Notes: generated by a model from the sequence alone, not told the origin. A stretch of 27,520 nt of DNA from Plantago elongata (GCA_036897095.1 JAYMSP010001948.1:1-27520), one strand, 5' to 3'. Numbered from the stretch's first letter, positions 1 to 8,613 are shown. Made by a program: numbers and translations.

Positions 1-210
1 AACAATAACTCTCTTAAGTTTTCTGCAAATCCTTCTGTTAATTATCTATTTTTTATTTAGTCTTCTGAAAAGATAGACTAAATTCTCTCGAATTCAAGCA
101 CTTCTTCTCTAATCTTACCTAGTACTTTGTATAAAGAGATGGCACCCAGAAAGATCTCATCCAAGAACTGAGTCGCGACCGCTTCTTCTGCTGAAAAGCA
201 AGGAGAAAAA

Positions 211-1263
211 GTTTTGAACAAACACTTGCCGGGTGATTTCAACCCAGAAGACTGGACCTCCAGCCTTAAATTGAATTGGGGAGCACATATGGTTGTGAAA
301 TACCTAAATGTGGCTATCTCTTCCACACCAAACAGAAACTTGGTTGTGAAGATGCTATCCAAGGATTACATCAAGACCTTTCTTCGTGCTGCACCCACTA
401 GATTGTCTCTAGTTAATGTCTCGAAGTTTTACAACTCTGCCCAAGTCTACACAAGGTTTGTGAACAACATTGAAGAATCGTTCATAAAATTCCAGGTTCA
501 AGGCGTAGAAATACATCTTGATTGTGACTCTTTCTGCAAGATCTTCCGTCTCAAGAATTGTGGGACAACATTTGAGATAAACACGAGAGACAAGATTCTG
601 AATACAAGTGTCATAGTGCTGTAAGAAGAAGCAACAAATGACAAGATTGAGGACTGCCCTTCTTCTTTCATTCTGGGAGACATCAGAACAAGATGCTTTG
701 ATGGCAACAAAGGAGGGATTGACCAGATCAGTCTGGAGAGATGGATGATAATGTCCATTCTTCAGAAAGAGCTGAATGACAGAGATAACCTCTTCAATTG
801 TGGGAAATATCTCTTCATGAAGTTTGTGAACATAGTCAATGAGTTTGAACCCAAAATTGTTAAAGGTCGTGTTGACACCAAGTCTAATATGCACTATGGT
901 CTAAAAATTTGCTACATTTTAGAGAAATATGGAGTTGTGTTCAGAGAGCACTTGGACATCCTAGTGACCAATACCATGTACCGACACGCTCATGAGGAAT
1001 CGTTGAAAAAGGTTGCCAAAGATGAGTTGGTTGCTCAGGGAGAAGGGGTATCTGAAGAGATACATGTTGAGGTCCAAATCGCAAAGAAACCAAGGACCAA
1101 TAAATCTAGGGCAAGGAAGAGGATACAACTTGTCATTGATGACACTCCCCAGTCAGAGAGGGCAACACAAGATGTTAAAGCCCAACAACCCCTTCCAGTC
1201 CTGAAGGACACCAGCTCAGAAAGGAGATCCTTGATTGCTGAAGAAAAACCTGCATCTGAGTAG
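211..1263 (+). other. N-terminal domain of the extra ORF, similar in style to plant transposon-protein domains
   Basis: Two open segments (to the stop at 622, then to 1263 in the same frame) encode a mostly helical domain. The segment reading FYNSAQVYTRFVNNIEESF, followed by a V-x-G-V-x-I pattern and a 'DSFCKIFRL' stretch, resembles the domain catalogued as putative plant transposon protein (Pfam Transposase_32 type), which has an FY..N pattern, a V.G..I.F strand and an I...L helix. That family name does not establish transposase activity, and no DDE catalytic triad is visible. The matching region of copy B runs from about 23350 to 21935 on the other strand and is open over longer stretches. 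The domain ends in a lysine/arginine-rich segment (KKPRTNKSRARKR) that could be a nuclear localisation signal. The family match is from memory of the pattern only. Confidence 0.45.
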
Positions 1264-1582
1264 GTTCCTCAACCTACTGAGAAAGATCAACCTGAGACGG
1301 GCACTCAAAATGATCAAGTAGAGGAAAGGTCCGAAGTACCAGAAACTTCAAGCCATGTTATGGAAGCCACAGTGCTTGAAGATACACATGTAACAAAAAG
1401 AGTTGTCTATATCTAACTTGTGCAAGATTTGAATAATGTTAAACTTGTTACTCATAAACTTTCTTTTGTACATGCTTTCATGGAGCCATCACAACAGGGG
1501 GGAAGATATTGTGCCTAACCCTCTGAATGAAGAAGAGGTTCCTTAAACCTCTGCACAACAAGAACACAAGCCTGTGCAACAA

Positions 1583-1665
1583 GTAGTCAATTGTCTTTGA
1601 AAAGAAACAATTTTGTACTTATTAAAATTCTTGTGTGTTTCTATTTTCATATTGTCTCTATACTG
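1583..1665 (+). other. Intron 2 of the copy A extra ORF (3' splice site mutated)
   Basis: A GTAGTC donor after CAACAA and a pyrimidine-rich tract ending CTCTATACTG precede the resumed coding sequence GCTCCAACTGAG. The acceptor dinucleotide is TG where AG is needed, so this copy would not splice here. Copy B has the matching interval at 21491-21582 with a GTAG donor and an AG acceptor. An upstream intron 1, clear in copy B at 21691-21764, corresponds to roughly 1395-1480 here, but its splice sites have diverged too far to place. Confidence 0.5.
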
Positions 1666-1773
1666 GCTCCAACTGAGAAAGTTGTTGAAATGGTGGAAAC
1701 ACCACAAGCACAAGAAATTCCAGAGGTTGAAAAACCTTCTCAAGAAATTATTTCTGAGCCTTCCATTGTGGAG

Positions 1774-1856
1774 GTATGTAAAATTAGAATCATTTTCTTA
1801 ATGAATAACTTGTGAAAATCAATTTTCTTAATCAAATGCTTTACTTTTTCGAATAG
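1774..1856 (+). other. Intron 3 of the copy A extra ORF (83 bp, phase 0)
   Basis: The donor is GAG|GTATGTAAAAT and the acceptor is TTTTTCGAATAG|TTTCATTCTGAAG. The upstream exon ends in frame (SEPSIVE) and the downstream exon continues in frame (FHSEEKV), so the intron is phase 0; read straight through, it contains stops. Copy B has an 84-bp intron at the identical place with donor GTATATAAAAT and acceptor TTCTTACAG, also phase 0, flanked by the homologous residues. Flanking protein sequence is better conserved than intron sequence, as expected of a real intron. Confidence 0.75.
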
Positions 1857-2009
1857 TTTCATTCTGAAGAAAAGGTGAATGAGGACATTGTTGCGACCTC
1901 CACATCACCTATGGAAATAGACACAGCCGAATTGGCTAAGTCTCCAAAAAGGTTGCCACAGACCACTCCGGTTTCTAAAAGAATTGATTCTGAGCTTCCT
2001 AACTTGGAA

Positions 2010-2101
2010 GTAAGTGAAACTCTCAGAATTATATATCTTTCCAACTCCCTTATGTAGAATATTTCTAAGCATTAAGTTTGATTTTAATTCTCAATGAAGA
2101 G
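2010..2101 (+). other. Intron 4 of the copy A extra ORF (about 92 bp, phase 0)
   Basis: The donor is GAA|GTAAGTGAAA, close to the plant consensus. The acceptor is taken as TTCTCAATGAAGAG with the exon resuming GAAGCATCC, which keeps phase 0; an alternative AG three bases earlier is possible. The exon between introns 3 and 4 (1857-2009) is 153 bp, or 51 codons; in copy B it is 156 bp (21143-21298). Copy B has the same GTAAGTGA donor, and its intron is about 89 bp (21054-21142). Confidence 0.65.
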
Positions 2102-2185
2102 GAAGCATCCACTCCTCTGACCACAGTATCTGAAGCACCTATTGCTCCAGAGGTCGAAGTAAATGAGAATAGTGTTTAAACACAA

Positions 2186-2270
2186 GTATGCTCAGAAATA
2201 CTTAGACTTCTCTATTCTCATATAACCTCAAGTAAGTTTGCATAAAACTAACTTGAAAGCTTTCTTTCAG
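2186..2270 (+). other. Intron 5 of the copy A extra ORF (85 bp)
   Basis: The donor is CACAA|GTATGCTCAG and the acceptor is GCTTTCTTTCAG|GCTCAAGTG with a good pyrimidine tract. The downstream exon begins AQV and reads into the 411-codon open segment. Copy B has an 86-bp intron (20896-20981) with donor CACAG|GTATGCTCAG and acceptor CTTTCTTTTAG|GCTCATG. The small exon upstream (2102-2185) carries one TAA in this copy. Confidence 0.7.
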
Positions 2271-2393
2271 GCTCAAGTGATACCAATGATCGATGTGGAA
2301 GCACCACTTGACCTGCTAAAGATTTTCCAGACAATCACCCTAAAACGACATGTAAAATGCTTTAGGTAATGGCAAAAGCTCAGAAAAGCTGAT

Positions 2394-3629
2394 ATGACAG
2401 AGCTTGCCAAGGTGATTGACCACAAAGAGAGGAGGGCAAGAGCCTTCGATTTGGAGAATTATGTTCATGCTATGTTTCCCATAGAGGATTACTCTCATCA
2501 TACACAGATGCATGACAATTTTACTTATGACGTTGGGAATAAGCTGATGGATGCCTTCAATGCTGCAAATGAAGAGACTAGATTGCAGATGAATCTAGAC
2601 CATGCATTGCCCCAAACACTAAGAGTTTATCCCTGTGAACAAGAGGAAGTAAACGGGCAAAGGATTACACTTCCTACTGTAATCAACCTGGTTTCAGATG
2701 AAGAGGAAGAAACTTATGAGAATGACATGGATTCCTCATCTAAAGATCCAAATGGCGGTGATAATAGCAATCATTCTGATGATGAAGATGATCATAGTCT
2801 TTCACCAGGGACGGGTGGAATGGCACGAGGAAATGCTGGAATAGGGACTCCACCTACTCCAGACTCTACTCAGAGAGACCCACCATCATCACAGAAAGAC
2901 CAACATAAGTCAAATGATCAAAATCAACAAGCCAACCCAGTTGAAGAACTTAAGGCTATTGAATCTAGAGTTACAAGACTCAAAGAAATGTTGGAAGAAG
3001 GAAGTAAGCTCATTCAAGAGTACCAATATCTGAATGAACCTAATGAAGCCCAATTGCTGATAATTAAGGCAGATAATTCTAAGGAGAAGACACTCCTTGA
3101 TGAAAAGCAACAACTTAAAAGAGATATCGATGCCACGGCTGCTAACTTGGACGTTGTGGTGATAGATGATACAGAGCATGATGCTAAGGCTGCATCAGAT
3201 AGACCACTTATACCATCATCTCAAAAAGACAGCATCAAGGGTAAAGGTAAAATGGTTGCTGGGCTCGACAACATTGATCAGAAAGATCACATCTACGTGA
3301 GCACTGATGATGATGAGACACATGCTATGGCTCTAGATGATGATACAATTCTTCTCTCCCAATACAAGAGGGAATTCTTGCTCCACACATCTTCTCATCA
3401 CCTCTTCATTACTCCCAGAGACGAAAAATTCCTCGGAAGAAGTACTGTGTTTGCAAAGCTGCGATCTGAGCTAGTTGCTGAAGATTCCCAGGTACTTTCC
3501 TCTGTACATTCTGACCTTAAGCCGATAGCTAAGACCTTGCTACACAGAGCCACTAGCATTGCATTGTCTCAAAAAGATCTAGGCATGATCCGAGATGAAG
3601 ATTGCAACAACGCCAAAAAGTCACTTTAG
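2394..3629 (+). CDS. Largest open segment of the copy A extra ORF (411 codons), acidic and coiled-coil
   Basis: This is the longest uninterrupted frame in the window and part of the decayed extra ORF. The true frame starts upstream at the 2271 exon; a TAA at 2367-2369 (CAA in copy B) interrupts it, so the ATG at 2394 is simply the first after the stop. It encodes a helical start, an acidic stretch (SDEEEETYENDMD, DDEDDHS), a Pro/Gln/Ser-rich linker, and a coiled coil around residues 185-255 with regularly spaced Leu, Lys and Glu. The TAG at 3627-3629 is private to this copy: copy B reads through at that place. No catalytic motif is visible. It probably represents the central part of a structural or nuclear accessory protein of the element, but the function is unknown. 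Confidence 0.6.
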   Translation: MTELAKVIDHKERRARAFDLENYVHAMFPIEDYSHHTQMHDNFTYDVGNKLMDAFNAANEETRLQMNLDHALPQTLRVYPCEQEEVNGQRITLPTVINLVSDEEEETYENDMDSSSKDPNGGDNSNHSDDEDDHSLSPGTGGMARGNAGIGTPPTPDSTQRDPPSSQKDQHKSNDQNQQANPVEELKAIESRVTRLKEMLEEGSKLIQEYQYLNEPNEAQLLIIKADNSKEKTLLDEKQQLKRDIDATAANLDVVVIDDTEHDAKAASDRPLIPSSQKDSIKGKGKMVAGLDNIDQKDHIYVSTDDDETHAMALDDDTILLSQYKREFLLHTSSHHLFITPRDEKFLGRSTVFAKLRSELVAEDSQVLSSVHSDLKPIAKTLLHRATSIALSQKDLGMIRDEDCNNAKKSL

Positions 3630-4957
3630 GAAGCTTACTATGCTACTCAGAATGTAGAGGCCATCTACCGTCCACTTGAAGAGTTGGACCAAAAGGAGCA
3701 GTTACTCCTTAAAGAGAATCAAGAGCTCAGAACTGAAGTCCAGAAGCTTGTCCAAGTTTATAATAACTTACAGAAGAACTTCAAGTCACTGTTTCACTCG
3801 TACGTTAGTTTGAGTCAGTCACTCATGACAATGGGGGAAGATAATCAACCTGTCCAGAAAGATAGAGGTAGGAAGAGAAAACAACCACCTCCCTCCACAA
3901 GTCATGTTCCAGAAACGGAAACACTTTCTGAAGAACTCTAGGTTCCAGAAATCAGAGTTAGATCTTCCACAAGGCAAAAGAGTGTAATAACTAGGGGTTC
4001 CAAGGCCCTTGTTATAGCTGAAGGAAATAAGCCTTCTGAACAAGAAGAAGAAACGATGATGATGAGACTAATACAGATGAGCATCCACTTCATAAGAGAA
4101 GGAAAGTGGGTAGCCTTCCTGAACCACCACTGGCTATTAAACCAATAAATGCCAGAACTCCTTCTGGCAACACCAAGTTGATCCAAGGTGGATCTTCCTG
4201 CACAAACCCCAGAAATCAAGTAGAACTGGAGAAAGGTCTAAACAGAAAGAGGCGCAGGGACTTACAGTTCGGTAGTGTTCAAGAGAGAGAACAAGAAAGA
4301 CTAGTTTCTGCCCATATTGAGTATGTCAAAATTGATGACAACCAATCAACCTATAGATGCATACATCTTCAGAATGGTTACTGGATTCTTGAGCTGCAAT
4401 ATCTGTTACTAAACAAGAAGTTTCCAGAACCTATCTACAATCAATTGATGGCATGGAGAACCAACAAGCCTACACTGCTAAATCCAATAAATAGCAAGAG
4501 ATGGCTTGATTTTGAGGCTTGTATAAGGACTGAGGCTATGAAAAAAGCCATTGGATTTTATCTGTCCTTATCCCAAGCCTAATGAGATACACAAGACCAG
4601 GAAATTGGATGGTACTCTCAACAGACAAAACAGACTAGGAGTTGAACCTTATGAGTCATTTTACATAACAAAGGAACTATACCTGGATGACATTGCATAC
4701 TTGGAGGAAATTTACAAGTATCATCAATTGGAGGTAAAACATGCCTCGGTATGGGGTAAATACCTTTGGGTCAAGAACTTTGATAAATCTAACAAAGACC
4801 CTGCCAAAACTTACAAGGACGTTTGTGAATTAGCCTGAAAGACAGAGCTCTCTAACAAAAGGTTACTCTATAAATATGTTGAATATGCAGGAGGGTTGGT
4901 CATTGATCCAGAGAGATGCTGAAGAACTTGAGGTTTCTCAACCTAAGTTATTTTTGA
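3630..4957 (+). pseudogene. C-terminal part of the copy A extra ORF: second coiled coil and conserved end
   Basis: After the private TAG at 3627 the same frame continues to 3941 with a second, strongly heptad-like coiled coil (LKENQELRTEVQKLVQ) and a basic GRKRKQ cluster. A TAG at 3939 is a CAG in copy B. A frameshift near 4055 moves to the frame open from 4106 to 4582 with a basic cluster (LNRKRRRD) and a compact domain rich in aromatic residues (YRCIHLQNGYWILEL; MAWRTNKPTLLNP). A second frameshift near 4560 leads to 4551-4838 (YLWVKNF, KTYKDVCELA). The probable natural end, after a 2-bp duplication near 4915, is the TGA at 4955-4957. Copies B and C carry recognisable versions of this end, so it is a conserved part of the family protein. 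I do not recognise the fold. Confidence 0.6.
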
Positions 4958-5222
4958 AGACTTGAAGACTAGTATTTTAGGATGTCTCACTTGGAGCTTA
5001 GTTTCTCATGTTGTCCTAATTTACTTAGTAGTTTTTATAATTCTGCTGACTGTATTTCATTGTAATACATTTGTAAAAGTTATCTTGTGTTCTGTAATAG
5101 TTCTTTCTGAAGATCTACTCTCACAAATCATTTATAAGAAGATAAATTGCCAGCAAAGATCACTCCTTGTGATTTGGTTGATGTTTACTTTTTGTACTTA
5201 ATTTAACTGATTTGAATATCAT

Positions 5223-5587
5223 TTGGGAACCATGTATTTTAGGGATCTTAGAATAGGATTTATTGTAAGGTGAACTCAATTATTTTTTCTAGTGAATTCC
5301 AGATCTCAGAAAGGCCGAGTGGATTAGTTGGAGGATTATGCCACCTCCAGATACCACTACAAACTATTGTGTTATTTACTTTATTGTACTGACATTCCAT
5401 CATTACACTCACACACATTATTATTGCAAAGCACAAACACGTTTATCTATCGCTTAAGTCTTCCGCTCTCGAAATCTAAGTATCAGAAACCTCCCAGTTT
5501 ATGAGAAAGACTATTTCTTGATAAAAGTTTGAAAAGACTATTCACCGCCCCCTCTAGTCTTTTCCTTTTCTGTTATCTGGAACAACA
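5223..5587 (+). repeat. Truncated 3' LTR of copia copy A
   Basis: This stretch matches the terminal part of the copy B LTR (minus strand, about 16682 to 16425): GGGAACCA, GATCTTAGAATAGGAT, GGTGAACTCAATT, a shared TTCACT/CTAGTGAATTCC segment, TCTTCCGCTCTC, and the signature GAAAAGACTATTCACC followed by CTAGTCTTTTCC. It ends AACAACA; the other two copies end CCAACA. The first 1.1 kb of the LTR is missing. Relative to copy B it contains an extra piece around 5345-5440 (CACTCACACACATTATT) that copy C shares in similar form (25600-25690), so copy B lost that piece or it varies in the family. Confidence 0.8.
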
Positions 5588-5735
5588 AGTACCGTGTTGG
5601 ACTCCTCACGATTTCCAGATAATGGGTTGTTGGGTTCAGGTTCTTGTGGAAGAGATCGATCATCTTTTCGTATTGCTTCTTCCCCAAGTTCGTGCATAGT
5701 TGTTTCTTCTCATTCACCCATAATGATTTATTAAT
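5588..5735 (-). pseudogene. Short exon-like coding remnant next to copy A
   Basis: On the minus strand about 49 codons are open right up to the copia terminus at 5587, with Lys/Glu/Tyr-rich composition (GKKQYEKMIDLFHKN, then THYLEIVRSPTRY). The frame is closed upstream by a TAA near 5736. It may be an exon of a gene or older transposon into which copy A inserted. Its sequence continues away from the island at the junction, so the other half would lie on the far side of copy A. I do not recognise the protein. An open frame of this length could occur by chance. Confidence 0.3.
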
Positions 5736-6730
5736 TTACACAAAGGTATATGTAGTAACAAATATCTTTAACGTTAGTATATGCCCTTCGAACCTATGAA
5801 TTTACGACGATTAAAAATTGTTACAAATCCTAAAAATGCTAAAATTATGAGGAAATAAAGCTAATGACTATTAAACCAATCAAGTAATTATTGGTTTTGA
5901 AATAGTTTTCTTGGCAAAGTATTAATTGCATCTACATTCAATTTTTCAAGTTGGCGTAAATTACTGACCCGAGTTATTAGAATGTTGGAACACACAAATT
6001 GTTTAAAGAATTTGATAAACACGTTATGATATACTTGAGTATTGAACAAGTTGATAAAAACTGTTAACAAGTAATGGGCTTGCTCTACCTATCACGTTCT
6101 ATTGTACTACTAACATTAAAAAGATTAGTAATCCGACAAATGTATGATATAAGACACCATCATAAGTACCAGGAATAGAGAAGTCATAGCACAACATTAA
6201 TGGAATAAACAACCTGTCATATCAATATCTAACACATGAATATGGAAAAATATCTAACTTCTGATTTAAGCAGGAAGTTTCTGAAATAGAAGAAAATAAA
6301 GAACAGGAGAAGGAATTGAATGTTTAGGTAGAAACACCTCCAAGCCTCACATAATCCTGTATCATTATAAATAGCAAAGAAATCAGTACATATAAAATTT
6401 CAAGTCAATTAAAACAAAAGGTAAGGAAAAATGCAAGTAGTTGTAATAAAACTAGTCGTATTAGCCGTCAAACTTATATACAAAAGTACATGTTCATAGG
6501 TTAGCAAAATATCCATGTCTATCAATGGCACCACAAATGACGTAGAGTAATTCCTACAAAGTGCCACTAAGATACAAGCTATAGCATATAATGATTCATT
6601 TAACGATTATATTAGCGACCCGCATCACTACACGTGCGAGACCCCAATATTTTAGAAAAACTATTAGTCATATTCATATCCCCTTAAAGAAGTTCAAGAT
6701 TTGATGGAGTAAACACTGCTTCCAGTTCAA
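5736..6730. other. About 1 kb AT-rich sequence without a recognisable gene
   Basis: No credible reading frame was seen on either strand; the one 60-codon frame (5888-6070, minus) has no recognisable features. Read on the minus strand it follows the coiled-coil remnant at 6731-7310 and could be trailing internal or untranslated sequence of the gypsy-like element. A purine-rich AAGGGGATATG (minus strand, near 6683) resembles a polypurine tract, but no LTR follows it. Confidence 0.4.
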
Positions 6731-7310
6731 TCAACTAGTGAGACACCAAATTATTCCACTTTCTTCACTTGGATCGTCAAGGTTGATAGGTTCCTTCCCA
6801 CGCTTATTCTGTCTTGAAGTTCCTTCTTGGTTTAGCCCATCCCTTCTTGTTCCAGTGTCTTTCACTATTTGTATTATTGTTGTGCAGTCCAACAGGCCAT
6901 CACGTATATTTTTGAGACGTTCATCATAGTACTGCAAACCCTGTCATCCTATTATGATCCTTCACATCTTTATGATATACTTTTTCCAAGAGATCATTGA
7001 TGATTTGTTATTGACTATAAATCGAATTCATCAAGGATTCTATTTATGTATCCTTTTTTCCTAGGAGTTCCACCAAGAGGGTCCTTTCAGTAGTCAACTG
7101 ATTTAAGGATTAACGCAAACTTTCACAACATAATTTAAACTTATCCGCATTTTGTTCAGCATGTGACCTTTTCCTAATGTGCAGATCAGAGGTAGCACCA
7201 AATTCTACAGTATTCATTTTCCTGCAATATTTAACAGGGCACATAGGACAAGAAACACATGTAATTAAACGAGTATTTAGTTGGAAAGTAGGTCTTGCAA
7301 ATAGTTTCAT
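6731..7310 (-). pseudogene. Coiled-coil protein remnant downstream of the gypsy-like primer-binding site
   Basis: The minus strand encodes a broken coding region. The first piece (7310-7110) contains a C-x2-C pair (VSCPMCPVKYC) and a basic segment (HIRKRSHAEQNADKF). After a TAA the same path continues as a heptad-like helix (LNQLTTERTLLVELLGKK, then IINDLLEKV) with private stops, and finishes in the 6937-6731 frame (YYDERLKNIRDGLLDC, then NKRGKEPINLDDPSEES). A pyrimidine-poor but clear TTGCAG before GAAAATGAATACTG (near 7220) could be a 3' splice site, in which case coding starts there and the C-x2-C pair is intronic. Its position, within 75-160 bp of the primer-binding site, is where gag would begin, yet no gag or zinc-knuckle motif is seen. 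It may be a captured host sequence in a non-autonomous element. Confidence 0.4.
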
Positions 7311-7384
7311 TTAAGCATGCAGACAACGGGTATGCAAATAATTTGGTAAGGATAACTATTCTATACTTAATACATCCTAGAACG

Positions 7385-7397
7385 GGCTCTCATACCA
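7385..7397 (-). promoter_or_regulatory. Primer-binding site of a gypsy-like LTR element
   Basis: On the minus strand TGGTATGAGAGCC follows the LTR end (GGGGCATCACA) after a three-base GGG spacer. It matches the common plant primer-binding site complementary to initiator methionine tRNA (TGGTATCAGAGC) apart from one base. Its orientation places the LTR at higher coordinates and the internal region at lower ones. Confidence 0.75.
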
Positions 7398-7400
7398 CCC

Positions 7401-8262
7401 TGTGATGCCCCAACTGTAAGGACCAAACTTATTGCCATATTAGCACCCGCCTGTAACATTCATTAAAGAACAAATACTCTCTTTCAGAATGTTACAGGAA
7501 CGGTCAGTTGTTATAGAAGTAATAAGCATTAATAGACCAAGCCTTTGATTTAATAAACTCGAAAATATACACAAGACAACATTGTTTCAGCGAGAAAGCC
7601 GATTCTTAGGGACTCCGGAGCAAACCATACATTAATTCACATGAATTTTAAACACTCTTCAAGTACGCAAGTCCCTTTATTCAAGCAAGCCAGTATGCAG
7701 ATAGCCAATATGTACACGTAACGTTCCAGCCAATTACTGTGGAGAAGGAAACAAAAGAAGGTCACTCTTTGGTGACTTAGTGATGGTAATCATAATCAAG
7801 TGACGGAAAGAAATGGAAGTGAATAAGATGCAAAGTTTTATCGAAAGAAAGCTGTCAAGAGAGGATGAGAAGAAAGTGAGCCGTCCACATGTAATAACTT
7901 AACCATATTTGGTTCAAGCGAGGGTTGACCTCGTACAGGTAATAAGCAATAGTTCAGTATAGGACATGTAACAGGTATAGTAATAGGACAGGTTAATAGG
8001 TAACATGCCTAGGGTCATGTTAATTTGGGTATATCCGACTCCAACAGGTAGTTATATACATCCTTCTGGGAGACTTCTATGGTTCATCCCGCTTGTACTG
8101 GATGAATGTTCGTCCAGACGGTTGTACTCAATCTCAGCCGATAGATTGTGTACAACCCATCTCATGATCAATTGTACTCAATCCTCGCTGTTGGATCAAG
8201 TCCAATGGAATTTTGGTAATTTCAAGTATAAGTACAATGGTAATTTCATAATTATTGGTACA
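7401..8262 (-). repeat. 5' LTR of a Ty3/gypsy-like element
   Basis: The minus-strand sequence ending ...GGGGCATCACA directly before the primer-binding site is an LTR 3' end. The start is placed at TGTACCAATAATT (8262), giving about 862 bp with TGT...ACA termini. The internal composition is typical of plant gypsy LTRs: a C/T-rich central part, then ...GGCGGGTGCTAATATGG near the end. The start is less certain than the end because no second LTR or target duplication could be matched. No reverse transcriptase is present, so the family is inferred from LTR style and primer site only. The + strand reading frame 8005-8346 within it is not a gene. Confidence 0.6.
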
Positions 8263-8280
8263 GTTGGCGTGTTTAACTTA

Positions 8281-8380
8281 CTAAAAAAAAGTGGAGCAGT
8301 CGGGGCAGACGGGATTCGAACCCCTGACATTAGTGAAACACGTTAAATCACCTTACCACTGGGCCAATGGTTTGGATTCC
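8281..8380 (-). repeat. tRNA-derived SINE-like element or tRNA pseudogene
   Basis: The minus strand carries an RNA polymerase III A box (TTGGCCCAGTGGTAAGG) and, about 35 bases later, a perfect B box (GGTTCGAATCCC) within a T-arm-like AGGGGTTCGAATCCC. Both acceptor halves fail to pair and no plausible anticodon stem forms, so a working tRNA is unlikely. The sequence ends in a run of T (sense strand CTTTTTTTTAG), which could serve as a pol III terminator or as the 3' tail of a SINE. It sits immediately outside the proposed gypsy LTR start. A + strand poly-A/GA run (8421-8441) lies upstream. Confidence 0.6.
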
Positions 8381-8613
8381 TGTGTATTGCTCCTGGATTG
8401 CTTAAGTAGTGTATTCACTTTAAAAAAAAAGAGAGAGAGAACATAGTAGAGGATATAACTCGACGCTTCTCCTACACACTTCCATTATTTTAGTTGCACT
8501 ACTGCCTCCCCTACTTTCTCTCAACAAGAACCTCTTTTTCCTTTCAACATCTGTAATTTCGAATTTGTGACCGATCCAATTTCGAATTCTACTAAAATTC
8601 ATCGACCAAAGAT

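Larger units (their letters stand above)
139..4957 (+). pseudogene. Extra 3' ORF of copia copy A, intron-containing, decayed
   Basis: This long coding region lies where env-like or other additional ORFs sit in some copia lineages (Sireviruses, for example): after pol and before the 3' LTR. The start is the ATG at 139 (MAPRK), followed by an in-frame TGA at 169-171 where copy B has a serine codon. Order of parts: an N-terminal globular region (about 211-1140), a basic cluster (1081-1125), an acidic Pro/Glu/Thr-rich region cut into short exons (1264-2185), then a C-terminal region with two coiled coils (about 2940-3160 and 3660-3830), basic clusters GRKRKQ and LNRKRRRD, and a conserved end at 4955-4957. 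Stops at 622, 1261, 2367, 3627 and 3939 and frameshifts near 4055, 4560 and 4915 inactivate it. The introns are listed separately. Function is unknown; the motifs suggest a nuclear protein, but that is inference. Confidence 0.75.
1..5587 (+). mobile_element. Ty1/copia-family retrotransposon, copy A (3' part)
   Basis: This is the downstream part of an LTR retrotransposon whose 5' half lies outside the window. It is assigned to Ty1/copia because copy B (16425-24584), which matches it along its length in the opposite orientation, has copia RNase H motifs just upstream of the same coding region. Copy A holds the extra 3' reading frame (139-4957), a non-coding stretch, and a truncated 3' LTR ending in AACAACA at 5587. 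The polypurine tract and about 1.2 kb of sequence present in copy B are missing at a junction near 5223-5225. Several stops and frameshifts make it a dead copy. The 5-bp sequence after the end, AGTAC, is a possible target duplication but the other side cannot be seen. Confidence 0.85.

Noticed and set aside
4962-5201. 79-codon plus-strand open frame after the extra ORF
   Set aside because: It lies in the 3' non-coding part of the copia element; copies B and C do not keep it open.
6655-6700. Polypurine tract and 3' LTR of the gypsy-like element
   Set aside because: A short AAGGGG run exists on the minus strand, but the following sequence does not match the LTR at 7401-8262.
8005-8346. 113-codon plus-strand open frame
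   Set aside because: It runs through the start of an LTR and into the tRNA-like repeat on the opposite strand; no protein features.
8288-8370. Functional tRNA gene on the minus strand
   Set aside because: A and B boxes are good, but the acceptor and anticodon stems do not form, so it is treated as a SINE-like repeat or pseudogene.
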